Source: RPQK01 sp041946865
GTDB lineage: Bacteria; Acidobacteriota; UBA6911; RPQK01
Length of the DNA stretch: 21,074 nt
NCBI GenBank assembly: GCA_041946865.1
Contig: JBHGBF010000068.1
Location: forward strand, 1 to 21,074
Reading direction: 5' to 3'
The notes under the pieces: generated by a model
Database searches by the model: none
Told to the model about the DNA's origin: nothing
Seen by the model: the letters and a program-made list of their open reading frames with translations, nothing else
Shown: piece by piece, positions 15,310-21,074 of the stretch
How positions within the stretch are numbered: position 1 is the first letter of the stretch
How the letters are laid out: the number at the start of each line of letters is the position of its first letter
Made by a program: the position numbers and the translations under genes

Positions 15310-16029
15310 ATGTCAGAAGCACTTATACGGACCGTGGATCTCTGGAAAACGTACGACATGGGCGCGGAGAAAGTCCACGCATTGCAAGGTGTGAGCTTCG
15401 ATATCATGCGGAACGAGTACGTTGCTATCATTGGTCCGTCCGGATCCGGGAAGTCCACCTTGATGAACCTGATCGGGTGCTTGGACACGCCTTCTCAGGG
15501 CGAGTACATCCTGAACGGACGCGTGGTGAGCCAGATGGAAGATGACGAACTGGCCAGGATCCGTAACCAGGAAATAGGTTTTGTCTTCCAGACGTTCAAT
15601 CTGCTGGCGCGCGCCTCGGCGCTTCACAACGTCGAGCTGCCGCTGATTTATGCCGGCGTGCCGGCCAGCGAGCGCAAGCTTCGAGCCAGGGCGGCCCTGG
15701 AGGCCGTGGAGCTTGGCAACCGGATGCATCACCGGCCCAATGAGCTTTCGGGTGGACAGCGCCAGAGGGTGGCTGTGGCTCGTGCCTTGGTTAACAAGCC
15801 TTCGATCATCCTGGCTGATGAACCGACCGGCAACCTGGACACCCGGACCGGCCACGAAATCATGATGTTGTTTGAGAAACTCCACAGGGACGGCAATACG
15901 ATCATTCTCGTCACTCACGAGGCGGACATTGCCGCGCACGCTCATCGCACCATTGCGTTGCGAGACGGCAAGATCGAACGAGACCACGTCACCAGGGGAG
16001 AAGGCCGGCAAGCAGCGGGGGTGGCTTGA
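15310..16029 (+). CDS. MacB/LolD-type ABC transporter ATPase subunit
   Basis: This cytoplasmic nucleotide-binding subunit has 239 residues and all ABC motifs: Walker A GPSGSGKST (42-50), Q-loop Gln94 in FVFQTFNLL, signature LSGGQRQRVAVARAL (146-160), Walker B IILADEPTGNLD (166-177) and H-loop His203 in VTHEAD. The sequence type (VHALQGVSFDI, then EPTGNLDTRTGHEIM) is that of MacB, LolD and FtsE-like exporters, which act with FtsX-like permeases. The gene starts four bases after the adaptor, with GAAAGG upstream. Normally one or two permease genes follow. Here none does: the next frame, a truncated amidohydrolase, overlaps its stop codon. The permease must be elsewhere or has been lost. Confidence 0.94.
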   Translation: MSEALIRTVDLWKTYDMGAEKVHALQGVSFDIMRNEYVAIIGPSGSGKSTLMNLIGCLDTPSQGEYILNGRVVSQMEDDELARIRNQEIGFVFQTFNLLARASALHNVELPLIYAGVPASERKLRARAALEAVELGNRMHHRPNELSGGQRQRVAVARALVNKPSIILADEPTGNLDTRTGHEIMMLFEKLHRDGNTIILVTHEADIAAHAHRTIALRDGKIERDHVTRGEGRQAAGVA

Positions 16030-16784
16030 TAGACGCCCTGGCCCGCATCAGCCGGGATCCTGATTCTTTTGCCCGACTATTATCGGAAATGAACGGCGCG
16101 GGAATCGACCGCGCCGTCTTGTTTCCGGAAGACTCGGGCGTCCCCGCCCGGCTGATCTCCGATTTTCGAAAGCGCGATCCGAAACGCTTCGCAGTTGTCG
16201 CCGCTGTCGACCCGCTGGCCGGAGACGCATCCCGTGCCATTGAAGACGCCCGATTCGAATGGGGTGCGGTTGGCGTTGAAATGACACCCGAGGAAAGCGG
16301 GCGTCGCTGGCTGAACATTCCGAGCGTCATGCCGCTGTGGGAAAAGCTGGAGGCGCTCGGGATCCGCGTGAGCCTGTGCATCGCCTCTCAGAATTACAAC
16401 CAGTTCTCCGATGTGGTGACGAGCTTTCCGCGGCTGAGGATCGTGCTGGAGGACTTAGGTTCCGGTCCAGGGACCATGCTTTCCCAGTATGTGCCCATCC
16501 TGCTCGAGTACGCCCGGTACCCGCAGGTGTACGTCAGCATTTCACGCCTGTTCCGGCTGTCCTCGCTTCCTTATCCCTACACCGACCTGTGGCCGGTGCT
16601 CGAAGAAATACGCGCCGCCTTCGGCCCGGACCGCCTCGTCTGGGGATCAGGTTACCCCGAGGTTCTTTCCGCCGCCGGCGGGTATGGAGGCGCGGCCGGC
16701 TTGCTTCGCGAGCTCCCCTTTTTTAGCCCCGCAGATCGGGACATGATCCAGGACACAAACGCGGCGCGGCTGTGGTTTGATTAG
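16026..16784 (+). CDS. Amidohydrolase-2-like protein lacking its metal-binding N-terminus
   Basis: The 252-residue product resembles the TIM-barrel amidohydrolase-2 family in its middle and end: SEMNGAGIDRAVLFPED, WLNIPSVMPLWEKLEALGIRVSL, FPRLRIVLEDLG, PDRLVWGSGYPE, and the closing LPFFSPADRDMIQDTNAARLWF. The first part of the barrel, with the HxH metal ligands, is missing. Two other usual metal-site positions also look changed: the His expected in the ILDHLG-type strand reads VLEDLG, and the Asp of the GSDxP motif is Gly in WGSGYPE. The only long start is a TTG overlapping the ATPase stop; an ATG at 16089 is possible. It is probably inactive as a hydrolase, either a gene remnant or a pseudoenzyme. 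Upstream of the TTG the frame contains no barrel sequence. Confidence 0.65.
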   Translation: MIDALARISRDPDSFARLLSEMNGAGIDRAVLFPEDSGVPARLISDFRKRDPKRFAVVAAVDPLAGDASRAIEDARFEWGAVGVEMTPEESGRRWLNIPSVMPLWEKLEALGIRVSLCIASQNYNQFSDVVTSFPRLRIVLEDLGSGPGTMLSQYVPILLEYARYPQVYVSISRLFRLSSLPYPYTDLWPVLEEIRAAFGPDRLVWGSGYPEVLSAAGGYGGAAGLLRELPFFSPADRDMIQDTNAARLWFD

Positions 16785-16834
16785 CGGTCGGGCAGCAAGG
16801 CAGCGAGGGCCTGGGTCGTGCCGGGTTGCTTTGC

Positions 16835-16860
16835 AGAGAGCGCTCCGCTCGCGGCTCTCT
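16835..16860. repeat. Short hairpin carrying the AGAGCCGC core
   Basis: AGAGAGC (16835-16841) and GCTCTCT (16854-16860) form a 7-bp stem around a 12-base GC-rich loop. On the minus strand from 16860 it reads AGAGAGCCGCGAGCGGAGCG, containing the AGAGCCGCRAGCG core seen at 7955 and 10253. It follows the amidohydrolase-like gene without a T-tract. It may be a dispersed repeat or a weak terminator. Confidence 0.45.
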
Positions 16861-16976
16861 CCGTTCAGCTTGGGTAGCCAGTCTGGTATCATGGGGACGA
16901 GCAGGAGGTGGAAATTGAAACGTCCTGTTCCTCGGTCGCATCCAGATCGGGAGAATTTCGAGAAGGTGAGTTGCAG

Positions 16977-17234
16977 ATGCTGAATGAGCAGTTGAAAGGT
17001 TACAGGAAAAAGGTGGAGGCGGCCATTAATCGGGCGCTGACAGATTCGCCCGAGATTAATGAAGCGATCCAGAAGATTCGCGAGGAAGGCTATGACGTCT
17101 TCCTGATTGTGGAGGCGACCATCGGCTTTAACCGCAAGGAGGAGGACGGAGCATCCAAGCGCGGGTCGATCCGCCTCGATCTTACCAGCCAGGACGAGAA
17201 GTTCCTCAGGATGCTCAAGATCAGTCCCGAATAG
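16977..17234 (+). CDS. Small protein of unknown function (85 residues)
   Basis: The family is not recognised. The ATG at 16977 is preferred because AAGGTGAG lies about eight bases upstream and the following sequence is regular: MLNEQLKGYRKKVEAAINRAL (helical, charged), SPEINEAIQKIREEGYDVFLIVEATIGF (helix then strand), and SQDEKFLRMLKISPE at the end. A longer reading from 16908 adds 23 low-complexity residues with no ribosome binding site. No membrane segment, signal peptide or cysteine is present, so it should be a small soluble cytoplasmic protein. The two-helix and strand pattern and good codon use suggest a real gene. It converges with selD, with 16 bases between the two stop codons. Confidence 0.7.
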   Translation: MLNEQLKGYRKKVEAAINRALTDSPEINEAIQKIREEGYDVFLIVEATIGFNRKEEDGASKRGSIRLDLTSQDEKFLRMLKISPE

Positions 17235-17250
17235 CTCTCCCCGCCGTTTC

Positions 17251-18291
17251 TTACCTCACATCCAGGAAGGAAGTCTCCAGCTCGTCGACAGACCCGATTT
17301 CGTGAGCCGTGACGCCCCGTTCCTGCAGGCTCTTCTGAAGGGAAGGGGACTGTTCTCCAGGGAGTGAAATCAGCAGTCCGCCGGAAGTCTGAGGATCGAG
17401 GAGTATTTTCTGCCAGAGCAGCGGGGTGTCGTTCCAGCTGACCTTGTCGGCCAGGAGACGCCGGTTGGCTTCCTGGCCTCCGGGAAAGAGGCCGGCCTCG
17501 GCCAGGGGCCAGATTCCGTCGATCAAGGGGACACGTGCGAAGTCGATACGGAGGGTGACGCAGCTCGCGCTGGCCATCTCGAAGGCGTGGCCGAGAAGCC
17601 CGTAGCCGGTCACGTCGGTGACCGCATGAACCTCGAAGCGATGCAGCTCCTGACTGGCCGCGCGGTTGAGCTGGAGCATCCAGCGAACGGCCTCCGCCGC
17701 GATGGGCGCGGGCGTGGCATTGCGTTTGATTCCGGTGGAAATCAGGCCAGTGCCCAGAGGCTTGGTGAGCAACAGGACATCACCGGGCCTGGCGCCGCTG
17801 TTTCTGTAAATCCGGTCGGGAAGCGCGAGGCCGGTGACGGCGTAGCCGAATTTCAGCTCCTGGTCCTTCACGGAATGGCCGCCCAGGATCGAGACTTCAG
17901 CTTCTCGCATCTTGTCGGCGCCTCCCGCCAGGAGTCGGCGGAGCAGGTCGGGGCCGAGTTTCGAGTTGAAACCGAGCACGGCCAGGGCAAAAAGGGGTGT
18001 GGCGCCCATGGCGTAAATATCGCTCAAGGCGTTGGCGGCGGCAATCTGGCCAAAGACAAAGGGATCGTCGACAATCGGAGTAAAGAAGTCGACGGTTTGA
18101 ACCAGTGCCGTGCGGTTGTCGAGCAGGTAGACTCCGGCGTCGTCGGCCGTTTCGTAGCCGACCATCACGTTGGGATGTCGAAAGACGTCGATCCCCGACA
18201 GAGCTTCGAGCAGCACCTCCGGTGCCAGCTTGGACGCTCAACCGGAGGAAGAGACCATTTCGGTCAGTCGACGATGCGCCTGGTCGGTCAT
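17251..18291 (-). CDS. selD: Selenide, water dikinase SelD, a predicted selenoprotein (in-frame UGA)
   Basis: SelD makes selenophosphate from selenide and ATP, the selenium donor for Sec-tRNA and selenouridine. An open frame without UGA readthrough starts only at a GTG at 18216. The conserved sequence continues upstream in the same frame, through one TGA at 18240-18238, to an ATG at 18291: MTDQAHRRLTEMVSSSG, U18, then ASKLAPEVLLEAL. U18 sits at the place of the catalytic Cys17 of E. coli SelD, and the essential Lys follows as K21. The full product has 346 residues, matching the family. Downstream motifs agree: VGYETADDAGVYLL, TVDFFTPIVDDPF, AAANALSDIYAMGATPL, DVTGYGLLGHAFEMA and LDPQTSGGLL. 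A SECIS-like hairpin follows the UGA. Other Sec machinery (selA, selB, selC) is not in the window. Confidence 0.92.
18211..18227 (-). promoter_or_regulatory. Candidate bacterial SECIS hairpin in selD
   Basis: On the minus strand, ten bases after the UGA, UGGCACC-GGA-GGUGCUG folds into a stem of five Watson-Crick pairs plus two G-U pairs with a GGA loop. The loop begins 18 bases after the UGA and starts with G, as bacterial SECIS elements usually do. It lies inside the coding sequence, as expected in bacteria. Function is inferred from position and shape. Confidence 0.6.
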
Positions 18292-18298
18292 CCGGCAC

Positions 18299-18304
18299 AT
18301 TATC
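18299..18304 (-). promoter_or_regulatory. -10-like box of selD
   Basis: The minus strand reads GATAAT-GTGCCGG-ATG, a -10-like hexamer seven bases before the preferred selD start. No Shine-Dalgarno sequence is present, so a leaderless mRNA is plausible. An ATG three codons upstream (18300) overlaps the hexamer and is less likely. Confidence 0.45.
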
Positions 18305-18313
18305 GCATACTTT

Positions 18314-18422
18314 GGAGGCCCGGAGGCGGGAGTGGACGAAGTGGACAAGGATGTGGCTGTCTGTTTTCGTTCACGTCGTCAATGACGCCCACTTCGTCCA
18401 CACCGGTGTCGGGCGGGCCTCC
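18314..18422. repeat. Imperfect palindrome between selD and mnmG
   Basis: Two arm pairs are nested: GGAGGCCC 18314-18321 with GGGCCTCC 18415-18422, and GTGGACGAAGTGG 18332-18344 with CCACTTCGTCCAC 18389-18401, both perfect. The arms enclose about 44 bases. The element nearly fills the gap between the two divergent starts and stops two bases before the mnmG -10 box. It could be a small non-autonomous element or a two-sided regulatory structure. No terminal duplication was found. Confidence 0.65.
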
Positions 18423-18424
18423 GG

Positions 18425-18430
18425 TATAAT
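18425..18430 (+). promoter_or_regulatory. -10 box of mnmG
   Basis: TATAAT-GGCGCTC-ATG: a perfect -10 hexamer seven bases before the ATG at 18438, where MnmG homology starts (MDGYDVIVVGGG). There is no Shine-Dalgarno sequence. Transcription would start at or next to the ATG. No strong -35 box is seen. Confidence 0.55.
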
Positions 18431-18437
18431 GGCGCTC

Positions 18438-20315
18438 ATGGATGGGTATGACGTGATCGTGGTGGGCGGGGGGCACGCAGGTTGTGAAGCTGCTGCTGCG
18501 GCCGCCCGCCTGGGCGCTCGGACGGCTTTGCTGACGCTGAACCGATCGATGATCGCGCAGATGTCGTGTAATCCGTCCATCGGAGGGATTGCCAAGGGGC
18601 ACCTCGTGCGCGAGATTGATGCGCTCGGTGGGCTGATGGGAGAAGTGGCGGACCGCACGGGTATCCAGTTCCGGCTGCTGAACCGAAGCCGGGGGCCGGC
18701 GGTGCGTGCGCCGAGGGCGCAAAGCGACAAGCGCCGCTACCGGACGGAAATGCAGAAGGTTCTGGCCGGCATCGAGAATCTCAAGGTGCTCGAGGGAGAG
18801 GCGGCCCGCCTGCTGGTCGGCGCGGGCAGGGTCGAGGGAGTCGAGACCGCAGCAGGCCGCAAGCTCGGGTGCAAGTCGCTCGTGCTCACGACGGGGACAT
18901 TCCTGAACGGGCTGTGCCACGTCGGCGAGCACAAATTTCGCGCCGGGCGCTCAGGAGAGCGGGCCTCGCTGCCGATGGCGGTGTGTATCAGGGAGCTGGG
19001 ATTCCGGGTGGGGCGTCTGAAGACCGGCACACCGGCCCGTCTGGACAGGGACAGCATCGATTTCAGCCGTTTCAGGCCGCAGGCGGGCGATGATGAGCCC
19101 ACTTTCTTCTCCTTCCGCACGACCGGGCTCGCGCTGCCGCAAGTCTCCTGCTGGCTTGGTTCGACCAACAATGAGGTTCACCGCCTGATTCGGGAAAACC
19201 TTCATCGCAGCCCGCTTTATGGAGGCGAAATCAAGGGGATCGGGCCGCGGTACTGCCCTTCGATAGAGGACAAGGTCGTTAAATTCCCGGAACGGGAGGC
19301 CCACCAGATCTTTCTGGAGCCGGAGGGTCTGGACACGAATGTGGTGTACCTGAACGGGCTTTCCACGAGCATGCCGGTTGACGTGCAGCGCGGGATGCTG
19401 GAGCGGATCGGGGGCCTGGAGAAGGCGGTGATGCTGCGGCCGGCCTACGCGGTCGAGTACGACTTTGTGGATCCTTCGGAGCTGTATGCGACTCTGGAGA
19501 CGAAACTCCTGCAGGGGCTATTCCATGCCGGGCAGATCAATGGCACGACCGGCTACGAGGAGGCGGCGGCCCAGGGGCTGGTGGCGGGGATCAATGCGGC
19601 GCTCGCCGCGGCAGGGCGCGCTCCTTTTATCCTGGGCCGGGCGGACGGTTATATCGGTATTCTGATCGACGACCTGGTGACCAGGGGTGTGGATGAGCCC
19701 TACCGCATGTTCACGTCCCGGGCCGAGTACCGGCTGCTGTTGCGGATCGATAACGCTGACCGGCGGCTGATGCCTCTCGGGCGGGAGCTGGGCTTGGTTG
19801 CGGAGGCGGTCTACCGGCGGTTCCAGGAGAAGTGGCGGCGGATCGACCGGAGTATCGAGCTGCTGACCGGGAGTCACGTGACGGGCCAGATGCTGCGGGA
19901 GAGCCTGGTGTCCAGCCGGGCGGGCGCGCGTCTGGGGGATTGCCTCGAGCAGATCGTGCGCATGCCCGGTTGCGGCGTGGAGGACGTCCGGGGGTTCCTC
20001 GGGCGGCATAGCCTGGAGCTTTCGTGGGAGGAGGCCACGGTGGTGGAGACGCAGATCAAGTATCACGGCTACATCGAGCAGCAGCTTCGCGAGGTAGAGC
20101 GGCTGCGAGCCTCCGAAGGGAGGAGGCTGCCGCGCGATTTGGACTACGGGAGAATCCCGGGGCTTTCGCGGGAGGTGGCCGGGAAGCTCGCGCAGGCTCG
20201 GCCCGGGAGCCTGGGGCAGGCTGCCCGCATCCCGGGCATGACACCGGCGGCCCTTTCCATCTTGCAGGTCTTTTCGGCAGGAGCGGCGGGCGGGGAGAAG
20301 ACTTCGGGTGAGTGA
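18438..20315 (+). CDS. mnmG: tRNA uridine-5-carboxymethylaminomethyl modification enzyme MnmG (GidA)
   Basis: MnmG, with MnmE, installs the carboxymethylaminomethyl group on U34 of certain tRNAs, using FAD and methylene-tetrahydrofolate. The 625-residue length fits the family. The FAD-binding motif GGGHAGCEAAAAAA (10-23) lies at the N-terminus, followed by SCNPSIGGIAKGHLVREIDALGG (43-65), TGTFLNG, RLKTGTPARLD, the conserved Cys in GPRYCPSIEDK, GLSTSMP and the tRNA-binding C-terminal domain ending near IPGMTPAALSILQVF. An ATG at 18429 would overlap the -10 box; the one at 18438 fits better. The frame is open for 333 bases further upstream, but that stretch is antisense to selD and has no MnmG homology. 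The gene overlaps rsmG by eight bases, the classical gidA-gidB pair. Confidence 0.97.
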   Translation: MDGYDVIVVGGGHAGCEAAAAAARLGARTALLTLNRSMIAQMSCNPSIGGIAKGHLVREIDALGGLMGEVADRTGIQFRLLNRSRGPAVRAPRAQSDKRRYRTEMQKVLAGIENLKVLEGEAARLLVGAGRVEGVETAAGRKLGCKSLVLTTGTFLNGLCHVGEHKFRAGRSGERASLPMAVCIRELGFRVGRLKTGTPARLDRDSIDFSRFRPQAGDDEPTFFSFRTTGLALPQVSCWLGSTNNEVHRLIRENLHRSPLYGGEIKGIGPRYCPSIEDKVVKFPEREAHQIFLEPEGLDTNVVYLNGLSTSMPVDVQRGMLERIGGLEKAVMLRPAYAVEYDFVDPSELYATLETKLLQGLFHAGQINGTTGYEEAAAQGLVAGINAALAAAGRAPFILGRADGYIGILIDDLVTRGVDEPYRMFTSRAEYRLLLRIDNADRRLMPLGRELGLVAEAVYRRFQEKWRRIDRSIELLTGSHVTGQMLRESLVSSRAGARLGDCLEQIVRMPGCGVEDVRGFLGRHSLELSWEEATVVETQIKYHGYIEQQLREVERLRASEGRRLPRDLDYGRIPGLSREVAGKLAQARPGSLGQAARIPGMTPAALSILQVFSAGAAGGEKTSGE

Positions 20316-20913
20316 GCAGGAGGGGAAAGGGGGGCTGGCCAGGCTTGAAGCGGCGTTCGGGCTGGTGCTGTCGGCCGCGCAGAAACACCGGGTGCGAGTC
20401 TACATCGATATGCTGCGCCAGTGGAACACCCATGTCAACCTGACGGGGATTGAGCGGGTCGAAGAGCATCTTCGTCTGAACTTCTTTGAAGCCTTTTGGG
20501 CGGCCCGCGAGTTTCTCGAGGAGGGGTCGAGTCTTGCCGATGTGGGAACAGGGGCCGGGTTTCCGGGGCTGGCCATGAAGGTGTACCGGCCTTGCCTTCA
20601 GGTCACGCTCATAGAGCCCAACTACAAGAAGGTGGTTTTCCTGAAGGAAGCGGCGCGGGCGCTCGAGTTGGCCGTGCCGGTGTTCGCCGGGCGGGGCGAG
20701 GAGTTCAGCAGGTGGGAGGAAGTGGACGTGGCCGCTTTCCGGGCGCTCAGGCCACCGCCGGGCCTGTTGACGCGCCTGGCGCGCGGCGGGGTCCGTCTGC
20801 TCCTCTTCGAGGGCCGGGAAGGCCTGCGGGACGGGCGGATCAGAGTGCTTCGCGAGGCCCGGGTGCCGCTTTCGAAACAGCGCTGGGTCCGGCTGGCCAG
20901 AATCGCTCCCTGA
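20308..20913 (+). CDS. rsmG: 16S rRNA (guanine527-N7)-methyltransferase RsmG (GidB)
   Basis: RsmG methylates N7 of G527 in 16S rRNA using S-adenosylmethionine; its loss gives low-level streptomycin resistance in several bacteria. The 201-residue protein has NLTGI (44-48), the SAM-binding motif ADVGTGAGFPGLAMKV (77-92), the strand VTLIEPNYKKVVFLKEAAR and a C-terminal strand region ending LARIAP. It starts with GTG within the last eight bases of mnmG, so translation is coupled. The usual HxxDS motif after NLTGI is altered here (EEHLRLNFFEAFW), which I read as lineage variation. In many genomes parA and parB follow; here a heptad repeat array begins three bases after the stop and the window ends. 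Confidence 0.93.
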   Translation: MSEQEGKGGLARLEAAFGLVLSAAQKHRVRVYIDMLRQWNTHVNLTGIERVEEHLRLNFFEAFWAAREFLEEGSSLADVGTGAGFPGLAMKVYRPCLQVTLIEPNYKKVVFLKEAARALELAVPVFAGRGEEFSRWEEVDVAAFRALRPPPGLLTRLARGGVRLLLFEGREGLRDGRIRVLREARVPLSKQRWVRLARIAP

Positions 20914-20916
20914 ACC

Positions 20917-21074
20917 GGTTGCCCGTTACCGGTTGCCGGTTACCCGTTACCGGTTACCCGTTACCCGTTACCGGTTACCAGTTACCAGTTACCGGTTACC
21001 GGTTACCCGTTGCCGGTTACCGGTTACCAGTTGCCGGTTGCCCGTTGCCGCTTGCCGGTTGCAAGTTGCCGATT
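20917..21074 (+). repeat. Degenerate heptanucleotide array, consensus NGTTRCC, 22 units
   Basis: From 20917 the sequence can be read to the last base as 22 exact 7-base units plus GATT, with no insertion or deletion. Position 1 is G, C or A; positions 2-4 are GTT except one CTT; position 5 is A or G; positions 6-7 are CC except one CA. Units with A at position 5 dominate the first two thirds, and units with G dominate the end. The array starts three bases after the rsmG stop codon and probably continues beyond the window. It has no open frame of interest and no spacers, so it is not a CRISPR array. Confidence 0.92.

Noticed and set aside
18238..18240. UGA as a simple nonsense mutation in selD
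   Set aside because: The codon sits exactly at the catalytic Cys/Sec site, the rest of the gene is intact and a SECIS-like hairpin follows. Chance loss at this one codon is less likely.
18105..18437. N-terminal extension of MnmG by about 110 residues
   Set aside because: The stretch is antisense to selD and covers the palindrome. MnmG proteins start at the FAD motif, as here at 18438, just behind a TATAAT box.
20917..21074. CRISPR array or telomere-like repeat
   Set aside because: The units are seven bases with no spacers, which excludes CRISPR. The sequence and the chromosomal setting give no reason to call it a telomere.

Overview
The window looks like chromosomal DNA of an acidobacterium. 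The strongest clue is a secreted von Willebrand factor A protein of the type first described as the 'VWFA-related Acidobacterial domain'. An RHS-repeat remnant, the high GC content and the gene complement agree with this. No ribosomal RNA or other taxonomic marker is present, so the phylum is an inference.

Layout. Positions 1-1650 are a scar of mobile DNA: a frameshifted, 5'-truncated IS4-type transposase fused to a fragment of an RHS-repeat gene. Positions 1651-10030, on the minus strand, hold a complete SUF iron-sulfur cluster operon read from right to left as Rrf2-type regulator, sufB, sufC, sufD, sufS, sufU, sufT, with glmS as the last gene. A perfect 17-bp palindrome lies just upstream of the regulator and is the likely operator. 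Positions 10031-10341 contain a very large stem-loop. The secreted VWA-domain protein (minus) and the protease SppA (plus) are then divergently transcribed, followed by moaC (minus), a MacA-like adaptor and a MacB/LolD-type ATPase (plus). These two run without a permease into an amidohydrolase-like gene that lacks its metal-binding N-terminus. A small unknown gene (plus) follows, then selD (minus) and mnmG-rsmG (plus), a pair commonly found near the replication origin.

Main observations. (1) selD continues upstream of the apparent start through an in-frame UGA at the catalytic Cys/Sec position, with a SECIS-like hairpin right behind it, so SelD is itself a predicted selenoprotein. (2) A degenerate heptanucleotide array (consensus NGTTRCC, 22 units) follows rsmG and runs to the end of the window. 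The same period-7 pattern starts directly after the sufD stop codon on the sufD sense strand, and weaker relatives follow moaC and sufT. (3) Several genes have a TATAAT-like -10 box only 6-9 nt before the start codon, which suggests leaderless or nearly leaderless mRNAs. (4) Two intergenic regions carry long imperfect palindromes, and a short GC-rich repeat core (AGAGCCGCRAGCG) recurs in at least three gaps.

How the genes work together. SufS and SufU mobilise sulfur, SufBCD assembles Fe-S clusters, SufT helps maturation, and the Rrf2 protein probably senses cluster status. SelD makes selenophosphate for Sec-tRNA synthesis. MoaC acts in molybdopterin synthesis, and mnmG and rsmG modify tRNA and 16S rRNA. 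All assignments rest on reading motifs and on the translated proteins; no database search was possible.
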